Assembly (NCBI RefSeq): GCF_047663525.1
Contig: NC_092616.1
Span: 6,136,501-6,200,500 of the forward strand
Direction of reading: 5' to 3'
Length of the DNA stretch: 64,000 nt
Source: Anas platyrhynchos
Taxonomy: Eukaryota > Chordata > Aves > Anseriformes > Anatidae
The position numbers and the translations under genes were made by a program. Positions within the stretch are counted from its first letter, which is position 1; every line of letters begins with the position of its first letter. The notes under the pieces are model-generated. The model was not told the DNA's origin. It saw only the letters and a program-made list of their open reading frames with translations, and did not search any database. Shown here piece after piece: positions 11,401 through 26,400 of this stretch.

Positions 11401-14400
11401 TCCCCCCATCCCCCCCTCTCCCCCATCTCCCCTCCTCCCCCCCCCATCCCCCCCACCTCCCCTCTCCCCCTCTCCTCTCTCCTCCCCCATCTCCCCTTTC
11501 CCTCTATTCCCCCACCTCCCCTCCTCTCCCCTCCTTCCCCCAACCTCCCTCCCTCCCCCTACTCCCTCCTTCTCCAACTTCCCCTTTTCCCCCTCCTCCT
11601 CATTCCCCCTCTCTCCCCACCTCCCTCCTCCCCAACCTCCCCTCCTCCCTAACCTCCCCCTCCCCCCACCCCCCCTCCCCCCAACTCCCCTTCCCCCCCC
11701 CTCCCCTTCCCCTCCCCCACCTCCCCTCCCCCATCCTTCTCTCTCTCCCCTCTATCTCCTCCTTCCCCCAACCCCCTCTCCCCCCTCCTCTCTCCCTCCA
11801 TCTCCCTCTTTCCCTCTCTTCCCCTATTCCCCCTTCTCCCCTCCTCATCCTCTCCTCTCCCCCACTCCCCCTCCCCCACTCTCTCCTTCCCCTCCCCCAT
11901 CCCCCCTCCCCATCCCCCCTCCCCCACCTCCCCTCTCCCCCACCGCCCCCCCACAGATGAAATTCGCCGCAACAGCTCCCCCGCAGCAGGTAAGCCCCAT
12001 GCAACGAGTCTCTGAGTATTCATGTCCCCCACGCCTTTTCCATTGCCCCCCCCTTTTCCCTGCCCCCCCACCTAGAAAAGCTACCCATTTTATTTATTTT
12101 GGCAACAACACAACCCGGCTGGGGCTCCGTTTCACACCCCAAACCACCTTTTTTTTTTTGGGGGGTGGGGGGGTATTAAATATCCCGATGCCATTTTTTT
12201 GGGGGGGTGGGGAGTATTAGGTGCCAGACCACAAGGGGGAAGCAAATTAAGTATTTGGCCCCCAGTATCTAACCCCGTGGCGTCTGTGCAATTTTCCTGC
12301 CCCGTCTGTCGAAACTGTTTTGAAACGGGGTTTTGGGGGGGGTGACGCAGCCCCTGCGGGTGCTCCCTGATTTTTATTTTTTTGGGGGTGGGGGAAGAAA
12401 GGGGAGACGTGGGGCCCCCCCCCACGGCCTCTCGCTGCTATGGGTTCTGGGTGCAGAGCTGGAGCGCGGGCAGCAGCGGAGCTGGGCCGCGTGGTGGGGG
12501 GCACGGCCGCCCGGCCCGGCGAGTGGCCCTGGGCAAGCTGAGCCTCCAGCTGCGGCAGCATTCTGCGGGGACCCTCATCGCCCCCCAGTGGGTGCTCCGG
12601 CCGCCCACGCCCTCCAGGTGCAGTCCCGGGGAGATGCTGGGGGGTTGGGGGGCTGGGGGCTGGGGGGTGGGCAGCGCTGGCAGGGGCGCGTGGGCCAGCC
12701 CACAATTTCATTGGGCTACCTAGAACCCCATTGGGCCATCGATAACCCCATTGGGCTACCCACAACCCATTTGGGCCACGTGTACCCCATCGGGCTATCT
12801 ATAAACCCCATTGGGCTACCCAGAACTCCATTGGGCCACGTGTACCCCATTGGGCCACCCAGAACCCCATTGGGCTACCCAGAATCCCATTCGGGCGACC
12901 TAAATCCCTATCGGGTACCCAGAACCCCATCGGGCTACCCTAAACACCCCTGTTAGGTCACCTAGAACCTCATTGGGCTACCCAGAACCCCATTGGGCCA
13001 CCCAGAACCCCATTTGGCCACCCAGAACCCCATTGGGCCACTCAGAACTCCATTGGGCCATCTAGATCCTCACTGGGCTACCCAGAACCCCATTGGGCCA
13101 TCCAGAACCCCATTGGGCCATCTAGATCCTCATTGGGCTACCTAGATCCCTGTTAGGCCACCTAGGTCCTCATTGGGCCACCCAGAACCCCATTGGGCCA
13201 CTCAGAACCCCATTGGGCCATTCTAGACCCTCACTGGGCTACCCAGAACCCCGATAGGTCACCTAGATCCTCACTGGGCTACCCAGAAACCCATTTGGGC
13301 CATCCAGAACCCCATTGGGCCACCTAGATCCCACAGGGCTACCCAGAACCCAATTGGGCCACCTAGATCCTCGCCAGGCTACCTAGATCCCTGTTAGATC
13401 ACCTAGATCCCTATTGGGCTACCCAGAACCCCATTGGGCCACCCAGAACCCCATTTGGGCCACCTAGAATCCCATTTGGGTTACCTAGAATCCTGTTAGG
13501 TCACCTAGGTCCTATTTGGGCTACCCAGAACCCCATTTGGGCTACCTAGAACCCCACTGGGCCATCTAGACCCTCACTGGGCTACCCAGAACCTCCAGGT
13601 CACCTAGATCCTCACTGGGCTACCCAGAACCCCATTGGGCCACCTAAATCCTCATGGGGCTACCCAAAACCCCATTGGGCCACCTAAATCCTCATTGGGC
13701 TACCCAGAACCCCATTGGGCCACCCAGAACCCCATTGGGCCACCTAGATCCTCATAGGGCGACCCAGAACCCAATTGGGCCACCTAGATCCTCGCCAGGC
13801 TACCTAGATCCCTGTTAGATCACCTAGATCCTCATTGGGCTACCCAGAACCCCATTGGGCCACCCAGAACCCCATCGGGCCATCCAGAACTCCATTGGGC
13901 CACCTAAATCCTCATCGGGCTACCCAGAACCCCATTGGGCCACCTAAATCCTCATGGGGCTACCCAGAACCCAATTGGGCCACCTAGATCCTCACCAGGC
14001 TACCTAGATCCCTGTTAGATCACCTAGATCCTCATTGGGCTACCCAGAACCCCATTGGGCTACCTAGATCCTCACTGGGCTACCCAGAACCCTGTTAGGT
14101 CACCTAATCCCACCTGGCTACCCAGAAACCCATTGGGCCACCTAAATCCTCATGGGGCTACCCAAAAACCCGGATTGGGCCATCTAGATCCTCATCGGGT
14201 TACCCAAAACCCCATTTGGCCATCCAGAACCCCGTTGGGCCACCTAGATCCTCATCGGGCTACCCAGATCCCTGTTAGGGACCAGACTGAGGTCTATTGG
14301 GGTGTACCCAAAACCCCATTGGGGCGACCTAAAAGTCCCACCGGGCTACCCAGAACCCCATTGGGCCATCCAGAACCCCATTGGGCTACTGAGAACCTCA

Positions 14401-17400
14401 TTGGGGTAATCCAGAACCCCACTGGGCCACCTAAATCCTCATTGGGCTACCCAGAACCCCATTGGGCCACCCAGAACCCCATTGGGCCATCCAGAACCCC
14501 ATTGGGCCATCAGAATCCCATCGGGCCACCCAGAACCCCATTGGGCCACCCAGAACTCCATTGGGCCACTGACATCCTCATCGGGCTACCCAGAACACCA
14601 TTGGGCCACATAGATCCTCATTGGGCCACCCAGAACCCGATAGGTCACTCAGATCCTCACTGGGCTACCCAGAAACCCATTGGGTGATCCTAAATCCTCA
14701 TTGGGCTACCCAGAACCCCATTGGGCCACCCAGAACTCCATTGGGCCACCCAGACCTCACTGGGCTACCCAGAACCCATTGGGCTACCCAGAACTCCATT
14801 GGGCCACCTAGATCCTCATTGGGCTACCCAGACCCCCGTTAGGTCACCTAGGTCCTCATTGGGCTACCCAGAACCCCATTGGGCTACCCAGAACTCCATC
14901 GGGCCACCCAGAACCCCATTGGGCCACCCAGAACCCCATCGGGCCATCTAGAATCTCATTGGGCCACCCAGAACCCCGTTGGGCCCATCTAGATCCTCAT
15001 TGGGCCACCCAGAACCCCATTGGGCCACCCAGAACCCCATTGGGCCATCCAGAACCCCATTGGGCCACCCAGATCCTCATTGGGCCACCCAGAACCCCAT
15101 TGGGCCATCCAGAACACCGTTGGGCCACCTAGATCCTCATCGGGCTACCCAGAACCCCATTGGGCCATCCAGAACCCCATTGGGCCATCTAGATCCCTCA
15201 TTGGGCTACCCAGAACCCCATTGGGCCACTCAGAACCCCATCGGGCCATCTAGACCTTATTGGGCTACCCAGAACCCCATTGGGCCACCTAAATCCTCAT
15301 GGGGCTACCCAGAACCCCATTGGGCCACCTAGATCCTCATTTGGTTATCCCAGAACCCAATTTGGCCACCTAAATCCTCATTGGGCTACCTAGATCCCTG
15401 TTAGATCACCTGGGATCCTCATTGGGCCACCCAGAACCCCATTGGGCCACCTAGATCGGGGTTCGTGTACCCAGAACTGGGATCGGGACCCCGTAAAATG
15501 GATTGGGTCACCTAGAACTGGGATTGGGGAACACCTGGAACTGGGGATTGGGGACACCCATAACCCCACAGGGACACCCAGATCCCTTTTGGGGGGCCAC
15601 CTCGAACCCAAAATTGGGCCACCTCGAACCCAACCAGACCACCCAACCCCGTCCCCCCCCCAAACCCCCAGCTGAACGGGGAGCCGCGCGGACCCCGGGG
15701 CGTGGACGGCGGTGGTGGGCCGGCTCCGTCTCCACGAAGCCCGGTGGCCAGGAAGTCCCGGTGGCCGTAGTGGGTGGTCCACGAGGATGATCGGCAGGTG
15801 GAAGGTGGCCACGACCTGCGCTAGCTCCGCTGGAACTCGGTCCTGGGCCCCGGGTGGGCACCATCTGCCTGCCCCAGCCCGCCACCCTCGCCTTCGGCAC
15901 CCCCTGCTGGCTTACTGGGTGGGCAACGTGGCCGAGAACGGTGAGCCGGGGGGCCACCGGGGCTACTGGGGGGGGGGCTAATGGGGGGCTACCGGGGGGC
16001 CACCGGGGGGCTACTGGGGGGGGGCTACCAGGGGGGGCTACTGGGGAGCTACCAGGGGGTTACTGGGGGGTTACTGGGGGAGCTACCAGGGGGGTTACTG
16101 GGGAGGCTAGGGGGGGCTACTGGTGGGGGCTACCAGGGGGGCTAACGGGGGGCTACCGGGGGGCTAGCGGGGGGCTAGCGGGGGGTTACTGGGGGGCTAG
16201 CGGGGGGGCTAGTGGGGGGCTACCAGGGGGGCTAGCGGGAGGGCTAGCGGGGGGGCTAGCGGGGGGGCTACTGGGGGGCTACCGGGGGGCTAGCGGGGGG
16301 GCTAGCAGGGGGGGCTACTGGGGGGGGCTATCGGGGGGGCTAGCGGGGGGGGCTAGCAGGGGGGCTACCTGGGGGGCTACCAGGGGGCTAGTGGGGGGAA
16401 TAGCGGGGGGCTACCAGGGGGGTTACTGGGGGGGGCTACCAGGGTGGGCTACTGGGGGAGCTACCAGGGGTTAGCGGGGGGGCTACCGGGGGGCTAGCGG
16501 GGGACTACCGGGGGGCTAGCGGGGGGGCTACTGGGGGGCTAGCGGGGGGGCTACCGGGGGGGTTACTGGGGGGGGCTATCGGGGGGGGCTAGCAGGGGGG
16601 CTACTTGGGGGGCTACCAGGGGGCTAGTGGGGGGAATAGCGGGGGGCTACCAGGGGGGTTACTGGGGGGGGCTACCAGGGTGGGCTACTGGGGGAGCTAC
16701 CAGGGGGGTTACTGGGGGGCTAGCGGGGGGGCTAGCGGGGGACTACCGGGGGGCTAGCGGGGGGGCTACTGGGGGGCTAGCGGGGGGGCTACCGGGGGGG
16801 TTACTGGGGGGGGGCTAGCGGGGGGGCTAGCGGGGGGGGCTAGCAGGGGGGCTACCTGGGGGGCTACCAGGGGGCTAGTGGGGGAATAGCGGGGGGCTAC
16901 CAGGGGGGTTACTGGTGGGGCTACCAGGGGGGCTAGCGGGGGGGCTAGTGGGGGGGGCAACCAGGGGGGTTACTGGGGGGGCTACTGGGGGGGCTACCTG
17001 GAGGGCTACCGGGGGAGGCTACCTGGGGGGCTACCAAGGGGGCTACCGGGGGGCTACCGGGGGGGTTACTGGGGGGCTAGCGGGGGGGCTAGCGGGGGGG
17101 CTAGCGGGGGGGCTACCGGGGGGCTACCGGGGGTCCATGGGGGTCTCCATGGGGGGTTCTTGATTTTTGGGGTAGAGGTTCTCCATGATGGAAGATCTCC
17201 ATGGTGGACAACCTCCATGATGGACGATGTCCATGGTTGAGGTTCTCCATGATGGACAATCTCCATGATGGAAGATCTCCATGGTGAAAGATCTTCATGG
17301 TAGAGGTTCTCCATGGTGGATGATCTCCATGATGGACGACCTCCATAGTGGTTGACCCCATGATGGATGATCTCCAAATGGATGATCTCCACAGTAGAGG

Positions 17401-20400
17401 TTCTCCATGGTGGTTGACTCCATGATGGACGATCTCCATGGTAGAGTTTCTCCATGATGGACAACCTCCATGATGGTTGATCCCCATGATGGACGATCTC
17501 CATGGTAGAGCTTCTCCATGGTAGAGGTTCTCCATGATGGAAGACCTCAACAGTAGAGCATCTCCATGCTAGACGATCTTCATGGTAGAGGTTCTCCATG
17601 ATGGAAGACCTCAACAGTAGAGGTTCTCCATAGTGGACAATCTCCATGATGGTTGATCTCCATGGCAGAGGTTCTCCATGGTAGAGTTTCTCCATGATGG
17701 ACGATCCCCATGATAAAGGTTCTCCACGGTAGAGGTTATCCGTGGTGGATGACCTCCATGGTGGTGGATCTCCATGGTAGAAGTTCTCCGTGATGGACAA
17801 CCTCCATGATGGACGACCTCCATGATGGACGACCTCCATGGTAGAGGTTCTTCATGGTGGTGGATCCCCATAATGGACGTTCTCCACAGTAGAGGTTCTC
17901 CATGGTGGACGACCTCCATGGTGGTTGACCCCATGATGGACAATCTCCACGGTAGAGGTTCTCCAAGGTAGAGGTTCTCCATGATGGAAGACCTCCATGG
18001 TAGAGGTTCTCCATGGCAGAGGTTCTCCATAATGGACGATCTCCATGGTGGAAGATCTTCATGGTAGAGGTTCTCCATGGTAGAGGTTCTCCATGGTGGA
18101 CAACCTCCATGATGGACGACCTCCATGATGGACGATGTCCATGGTAGAGTTTCTTCATGGTGGACGATCCCCATGATGGAAGATCTCCATGGTGAAAGAT
18201 CTTCATGGTAGAGGTTCTCCATGGTGGACGATCCCCATGATGGAAGATCTCCATGGTGGATGATCTCCATGGTGGTGGATCTCCACAGTAGAGGTTCTCC
18301 ATGGTAGAGGTTCTCCATGATGGACGACCTCAACAGTAGAGGATCTCCATGATGGATGATCCCCATGGTGGTTGATCTCCAAATGGACGATCTCCATTGT
18401 AGAGTTTCTCCATGATGGAAGATCTCCATGGTAGAGGTTCTCCACAGTAGAGGTTCTCCATGATGGACAACCTCCATGGTGGTTGACCCCATGATGGACG
18501 ATCTCCACAGTAGAGGTTCTCCATGATGGAAGATCTTCATAGTAGAGGTTCCCCATGGTGGAGGTTCTCCATGGTAGAAGTTCTCCATGGTGGTTGACCC
18601 CATGATGGAAGACCTCAACAGTAGAGGATGTCCATGATGGATGATCTTCATGGTAGAGGTTCTCCATGGTGGTGGATCCCCATGATGGACGATGTCCATG
18701 GTAGAGTTTCTCCATGATGGACAACCTCCATGATGGTTGATCCCCATGATGGATGACCTCCATGGTGGTTGACCTCCATGGTAGATGTTCTCCATGGTGG
18801 TGGATCCCCATAACGGACGTTCTCCATGGTAGACGTTCTCCACGGTAGAGTTTCTCCATGGTAGAACTTCTCCCTGACAGTCAACCTTCCCAATTGTCCC
18901 CCCCCTTGTCCCCCCCACCCCCCTTTGTCCCCCCGCAGTGTCCCTCCCGGCGGGGTCCCCCCTGCAGAAGGTCTCCTTGGACCTCCTGAGCGCCCCCACC
19001 TGCAACTGCCTCTACTCCAACCTGCGGCGCCGCGACCTGGCCCGCCCGGCGCGCCCCGGCATGGTGTGCGCCGGCGGCAAGGAGGGCGGCCGCGGGGCCT
19101 GCCAGGTACCGGGGGGGGGGACATTTGGGGACATTTTGGGGGGGGTTGGGGACATTTGGGGGGGGTTGGGGGGGGGTTGAGGGGGTTTTGGGGGCATTTG
19201 GGGACATTTTGGGGACGTTTGGGGACGTTTGGGGACATTGGGGGCGTTGGGAGGACGTTTGGGGGGGGTTTGGGGACGTTTGGGGGGGTTTGGGGACGTT
19301 TGGGGGGGTTTGGGGAGGTTTGGGGGGATTTGGGGAGGTTTTGGGGGGGGGGTTGGGGGGGGAGTTCGGGGATGTTGGGAGCGTTGGGGGGGCGTTTGGG
19401 GGGATTTGGGGGGGATTTGGGGGGGGTTGGGGTGACGTTTGGGGGATTTTGGGGGGTTTGGGGATCTTTGGGGTGTGTTTGGGGGGGATTGGAGGGGGGT
19501 TGGGGGCATTTTGGGGGTGTTTGGGGGCGTTTGGGGGCGTTTTGGGGGAGTTGGGGGGGGTTGGGGGAGGTTTGGGGACGTTTGGGGGGGTTTTGGGGGG
19601 TTTGGGGGTTTGGGGGATGTTTGGGGGGCGTTTGGGGGGTGTTTGGGGGATGTTTGGGGGGGTTGGGGACATTTAGGGGGTTTGGGGATGTTTGGGGGAT
19701 GTTTGGGGGACGTTTGGGGGCGTTTTGGGGGGGTTTGGGGGGGTTTGGGGGACGTTTGGGGGATTTTGGGGGCATTGGGGGGACGTTTGGGGAGGTTTGG
19801 GGGGGGTTGGGGGATGTTTGGGGGGGTTTGGGGACGTTTGGGGGTTTGGGGGACATTTGGGGATATTTGGGGACATTGGGGGGCGTTGGGGACATTTGGG
19901 GACATTTGGGGACGTTTCGGGGGTTTGGGGGACATTTGGGGATTTGGGGGAGGTTTGGGGGGTTTGGGGGATGTTTCGGGATATTTGAGGGGGTTTGGGG
20001 ATATTTGGGGATTTTGGGGATGTTTGGGGACATTTGGGGTCTTAGGGACATCAGGGACATTTGAGTGATGGGGACATTTGGGGACGTTTGGGGGGGTTTG
20101 GGGATGTTTGGGGGGGGATTGGGGGCGTTTGGGGGACATTTGGGGACGTTTTGGGGATGTTTGGGGACATTTGGGGACGTTTGAGGGGTTTTGCAGGGGA
20201 CATTGGGGATGTTTGGGGGCGTTTGGGGGGGGTTGGGAGACGTTTGGGGGGTTTGGGGGCGTTTTGGGGGGGTTTGGGGACATTTGGGGATGTTTGGGGG
20301 GGTTTGAGGGGGGGGGTTGGGGGGTTTTGGGGATGTTTGGGGACATTTGGGGGATGTTGCGGGCAACGAGGACATTGGGGGCATTGGGGACATTTGGGGG

Positions 20401-23400
20401 GCATTTGGGGACATTTGGGGATGTTTGGGGACATTTTGGGGGGGTTTGGGGACATTTGGGGGGTTTGGGGACATTTGGGGGCGTTTTTTGGGGGGGGGGT
20501 TAGGGGTTTTGGGGGCGTTTGGGGGCGTTTTGGGGGGTGTTTGGGGGGTTGGGGGATGTTTGGGGGGTTTGGGTGGGAGTTGGGGGACTTTTGGGGGGCA
20601 TTTTGGGGGGTTTGGGGGGGTTTTGGGGACATTTGGGGTCAATGGGGTCAATGGGGACATTGGGGATATTTGGGGACATTTGGGGATGTTTGGGGGAGTT
20701 TGGAGATGTTTGGGGGGGGTTGGGGGCGTTTGGGGGATTTTGGGGACGTTGGGGACATTTGGGGACGTTTGGGGACATTTGGGGGGTTTGGGGGATGTTT
20801 GGGGGGTTTTGGGGGGCGTTTTGGGGGGGTTTGGGGACGTTTGGGGGGTCTTGGGGACATTTGGGGACATTTGGGGATGTTTGGGGGAGTTTGGGGGGGT
20901 TTGGGGGCGGTTTGGGGGGGTTTGGGGGGGTTTGGGGGCGGTTTGGGGGGGTTTGGGGGGGTTTAGGGGACGTTTGGAGACATTTGGGGGGGTTTGGGGG
21001 GGTTTGGGGGCGCTTTGGGGGGGTTTGGGGGCGTTTTGGGGATGTTTGGGGGGGGGTTGGGGGATGTTTGGGGACGTTTGGGGCGTCTTGGGGACATTTG
21101 GGGACATTTGGGGATGTTTGGGGGAGTTTGGGGGGGTTTGGGGGCGGTTTGGGGGGGTTTGGGGGGGTTTAGGGGACGTTTGGAGACATTTGGGGGGGTT
21201 TGGGGGGGTTTGGGGGCGTTTTGGGGATGTTTGGGGGGGGTTGGGGGATGTTTGGGGACGTTTGGGGACATTTGGGGCATTTGGGGATATTTGGGAGGTG
21301 TTGGGGATGTTGGGGACATTGGGGACGTTTGGGGACATTTGGGGTCTTGGGGACATTTGGGGATATTTGGGGGGTTTTGGGGACATTTGGGGACATTTGG
21401 GGTCATTGGGGGACATTTGGGGACATTTGGGGTCAATGGGGTGAATGGGGACATTTGGGGTGTTGGGGACATTGGGGACATTTGGGGGGTGTTGGGGACA
21501 TTTGGGGACATTTGGGGTCTTGGGGACATTTGGGGACATTTGGGGACATTTGGGGACATTGTGGTGAGGAGAACAGGCTCAGGTCCAGGGGTCTATAGGG
21601 TCCCCGTCACCACCCTATAGGTTCTCCATCCCCCAAATCATATAGGGGGGGGGCTTTTAGGGACCCCAAAACCAACCTATAGGGTTTTTTCCCCCCCCCC
21701 ACCCCCCAGGCAGATTCGGGGGGCCCCCTGTCCTGCTTTTCGGGGGGCCGCTGGGTTCAGGCGGGGGTCCTGAGCTTCGCCGTGGGCTGCGGCCGCCCCA
21801 ACGGGCCCGTGCTGGCCACGGGGCTAGCGGCCCACGCCGGGTGGCTACGGGGTCACGTCCCCCCGCCGCCTTCCCCCCGCCCCCCCCGCCGCCCCCCCCA
21901 GGCCTGGAGGACGGCAAGTGCATGGGTGAGTGGTTTTGGGGGTTTTTGGGGGGGGTTAGGGGGCACCCCGAAAGGGTTTGGGGGTGGGGAGGGGGGAAAT
22001 CCTATAAAAATCCCATTAAAATCCCATTAAAATCCCATTGAAATCCCATTAAAATCCCATTGGGAACCCAAAATCCCATTGGGATCCCATTCTGACCCCA
22101 ATAATGGGGTGGGGAGCCCCAAATCCTATTAAAATCCCATGAAAATCCCATTAAAATCCCATTAAAATCCCATTCTGACCCCAATAATGGGGTGGGGAGC
22201 CCCAAATCCTATTAAAATCCCATTAAAATCCCATTAAAATCCCATTAAAATCCCATTCTGACCCCAATAATGGGGTGGGGGAGCCCCAAATCCTATTAAA
22301 ATCCCATTAAAATCCTTTTGGGAATGCCAAAATCCTATTGGGATCCCATTCTGACCCCAATAATGGGGTGGGAGAGCCCCAAATCCCATTAATCTCCCCC
22401 TTTTGGGCCCCAATAATGGGGTGGGGGCACCCCAAACCCTATTAAAACCCTATGGGGAACCCAAATCCTATTAAAATCCCATTGGGAACCCCAAAATCCT
22501 ATTGGGATCCCATTCTGACCCCAATGATGGGGTGGGGGCGCCCCAAACCCTATTAAAACCCCATAGAAAACCCCAAAACCCCATTAATCCCCCCCCCTTT
22601 GCCCCCAAAAATAGGGCGGGGCCACCCCAAACCCTATTAAACCCCCCAGAAACCCCAAAACCCCACTGAGACCCCATGGGGAACCCCAAAACCCTATAAC
22701 CCCCTTGTTTCCCCCCCAATAATAGGGCGGGCCCACCCCAAACCCACCCCAAACCCACCCCAAACCCTATTAACCCCCCCCCAGAAACCCCAAAACCCCA
22801 TAAACCCCCCCCAAAACCCCATTTTTCCCCCCATTCCTCCCCAAAAAACACCACGGGGCCACCCCAACCCCCCCCAAAACCCCTCGTAGGGGCTGACCCT
22901 ATTATCCACCCCCCTGACCCTATTTCCTCTCCCGACCCTACAGGTTGTGGGATGCAGGGGGGGCCCCCCTGGAGCCCCCCCGGGGGTCGGGGTGGCCCTG
23001 GTACGTCAGCCTGGTTTTTGGGGGACGCCACCGCTGCGGGGGGGCCCTGGTGGCCGAGAGCTGGGTGCTGACGGCCGCCCACTGCTTTATAGGGTGAGTG
23101 GCGACCCCAAAATGCCTTCGGGACCCCCGGAAACCCCAAAATCCTATAGAAATCCCATGAAAATCCCAAAAATCCTATAGAAATCCTATGAAAATCCCAA
23201 AAATCCTATAGAAATCCTATGGAAACCCCAAAATCCTATAGAAATCCTAAAATCCTATTAAGATCTTATGGAAATCCCAAAATCCTAAGATCCTATGGAA
23301 ACCCCAAAATCCCATAGAAAGCCCATGAAAACCCCAAAATCCTATAGAAATCCTATGAAAACCCCCAAATCCTATAGAGATCCTATGGAAACCCCAAAAT

Positions 23401-26400
23401 CCTATAGAGGTCCTATGGAAACCCAAAAATCCTATAGAAATCCTATGGAAACCCCAAAATCCTATAGAAATCCCATGAAAAGCTCAAAATCCTATAGAGA
23501 TCCTATGAAAATCCCAAAATCCTATAGAGATCCTATAGAAACCCAAAAATCCTATTACGATCCTATGGAAACCCCAAAATCCCATAGAAACCCTATGGAA
23601 AACCCAAAATCCCATAGAAACCCTATGAAAACCTCAAAATCCTATAGAGATCCTATAAAAAAAACAAAATCCTATAGAGATCCTATGGAAACCCCAAAAT
23701 CCTGTAGAGATCCTATAAAAAAACCCCAAAATCCTATAGAGATCCTATGAAAACCCCAAAATCCTATAGAGATCCTATGAAAATCCCAAAAATCCTATAG
23801 AGGTCCTATGGAAACCCCAAAATCCTATAGAGATCCTAAAATCCTATTAAGATCTTATGGAAATCCCCAAATCCTAAGATCCTATGGAAACCCCAAAATC
23901 CCATAGAAACCCCATGAAGACCCCAAATCCCATAGAGACCCCCCTGAAAACCCCAAAATCCTATTAAGATCCTATGGAAACCCCAAAATCCCATAGAAAC
24001 CCTATGAAAACCGCAAAATCCTATAGAAATGCCATGAAAACCTCAAAATCCTATAGAGATCCCATGAAAAGCTCAAAATCCTACAGAGATCCTATAAAAA
24101 CCCCAAAATCCTATTACGATCCTATGGAAATCCCCACATCCTAAGATCCTATGGAAACCCCAAAATCCCATAGAAACCCTATGAAAACCCCAAAATCCTA
24201 TAGAAATCCTATGAAAACCCCAAAATCCTATAGAGACCCTATGAAAACCCCAAAATCCTATAGAAATCCCATGAAAAACCCAAAATCCTATAGAAATCCT
24301 ATGAAAATCCCCAAAATCCTATAGAGATCTTATAGAAACCCCAAAATCCTATTACGATCCTATGGAAATCCCCAAATCCTAAGATCCTATGGAAACCCCA
24401 AAATCCCATAGAAACCCCCTGAAAACCCCAAAATCCTATAGAAACCCCCTGAAAACCCCAAAATCCTATAGAGACCCTATAAAAACCCCAAAACCCTATT
24501 GAGTCCCCATGGAAACCCCAAAACCCCATAGAGACCCCCTGAAAACCCCAAAATCCTATTAAGACCCTATCCTTTTAGGATCTCCCCTTTTTAGGATCTC
24601 TCCTTTTAGGATCTCCCCTTTTAGGATCTCCCCTTTTAGGATCTCCCCTTTTAGGGTCCCCCCCTCCCTTTTAGGATCTCCCCTTCCCTTTTAGGATCTC
24701 CCCTTTTAGGGTCTCCCCTTTTTAGGGTCCCCCCTCCCTTTTAGGCTCCCCCCTTTTAGGCTCCCCCCTCCCCTTTTAGGATCTCCCCTTTTTAGGATCT
24801 CCCCTTTTAGGATCTCCCCTTTTAGGGTCTCCCCTTTTAGGGTCCCCCCTCCCTTTTTTAGGATCTCCCCTTTTAGGATCTCCCCTTTTCCCCCCCCCCC
24901 AACCCTTTTAGGCCCCCCTCCCCCTTATAGGGCCGCCCCCTGACCCTAAATCCCCCCTTTTCCAGGCGCCAGGCGGCCGAGGCGTGGCAGGCGACGGTTA
25001 TGGGGTCGGAGACGCGGGCGGGGGCGCGCCTGACCCTACACGGGGCCTATATAGGGCCGGGTCGGGGTCGTGACCTGGCCCTATTACGGCTCCAGGGGGT
25101 TTTGGGGTGGGGGCCGGCGCTGCGCCCCCTCTGCCTGCCCTATAGGAACCACCGCCGGCCCCCGGGACCCGCTGCTGGGCCCTGCTCGGCCCTAAAAGTG
25201 AGTGACCTTTTGGGGTCGCCGACAGGGTCCCCGATGACCCTGATCCCGATGACCCCAATGACCCCGATCCCAATGACCCTGATGATCCCATTCCCGGTGA
25301 CCCCAATGATCCCAATGACCCCATTGGCCCCGATCCCAATGACCCCGATGATCCCGGTCCCGGTGACCCCGATGATCCCATTCCCCATGACCCCAATGAC
25401 CCCAATGACCCCGATCCCAATGATCCCAACAATCCCATTCCCAGTGACCCCAATGATCCCAATCCCAATGATCCCGATCCCGGTGACCCCAATGGTCCCG
25501 ATCCCAATGACCCCAGTGATCCCATTCCCAGTGACCCCAATGATCCCGATCCCAATGACCCCAATGACCCCGATCCCAATAACCCCAATGACCCCAATGA
25601 TCCCAATGACCCCGATGATCCCGGTCCCGATGACCCCGATGATCCCATTCCCCATGACCCCAATGACCCCAATGACCCCGATCCCAATGATCCCAACAAT
25701 CCCAATCCCAATGACCCCAATGATCCCAATGACCCCGATGATCCCGATCCCGGTGACCCCAATGACCCCGATCCCAATGACCCCAATGATCCTGATCCCA
25801 ATGTCCCCAAATGTCCCCAAATGCCCCCCATTGACCCTAAACGTCCCAAAATCCCAAAATGTCCCCAAATATCCCCAGATGTCCCCAAATGGTCCCAATG
25901 TCCCCAAATCCCCCCATTGACCCCAAATGTCCCCAAAACCCCAAATGCCCCGCAAATGTCCCCATTGACCCCAAATATCCCCAAACGTCCCCAGTGACCC
26001 CAAATGCCTCCCATTGATCCCAAATGTCCCCCATTGACCCCAAACGTCCCCAAATCCCCAAAATCCCGAAATGTCCCCAAATATCCCCAAATGTCCCCAA
26101 ATGTCCCCAAACATCCCCAAACATCCCCAAATGTCCCTACTGACCCCAAATGCCTCCCATTGATCCCAAATGCCCCCCATTGACCCCAAATGTTCCCAAA
26201 ATCCCCAAACGTCCCCAAATGTCCCCAAACGTCCCCAAAATCCCCAAACGTCCCCAAATGTCCCTTTGACTCCAAATGTCCCCAATGACCCCAAATGTCC
26301 CCAAAATCCCAAATATCCCCAAATCCCCCCCAATCACCCCAAATGTCCCCAAATATCCCCAAATGACCCCAAAATGTCCCAAATATCCCCAAATGCCCCC

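Noticed and set aside
12700-15460. CRISPR-like regular repeats
   Set aside because: Units are contiguous with no unique spacers, and the genes around are vertebrate with introns.
17611-19005. 464-codon minus-strand MENLYHG/SWR repeat frame
   Set aside because: The 30-bp period explains it; it sits in a PRSS53 intron and runs into antisense of exon 5.
18648-21539. 963-codon minus-strand open frame of Pro/Asn/Ser repeats
   Set aside because: It runs antisense through the decamer array, PRSS53 exon 5 and the 30-bp array; openness follows from stop-poor repeat units and it has no domain or splice logic.
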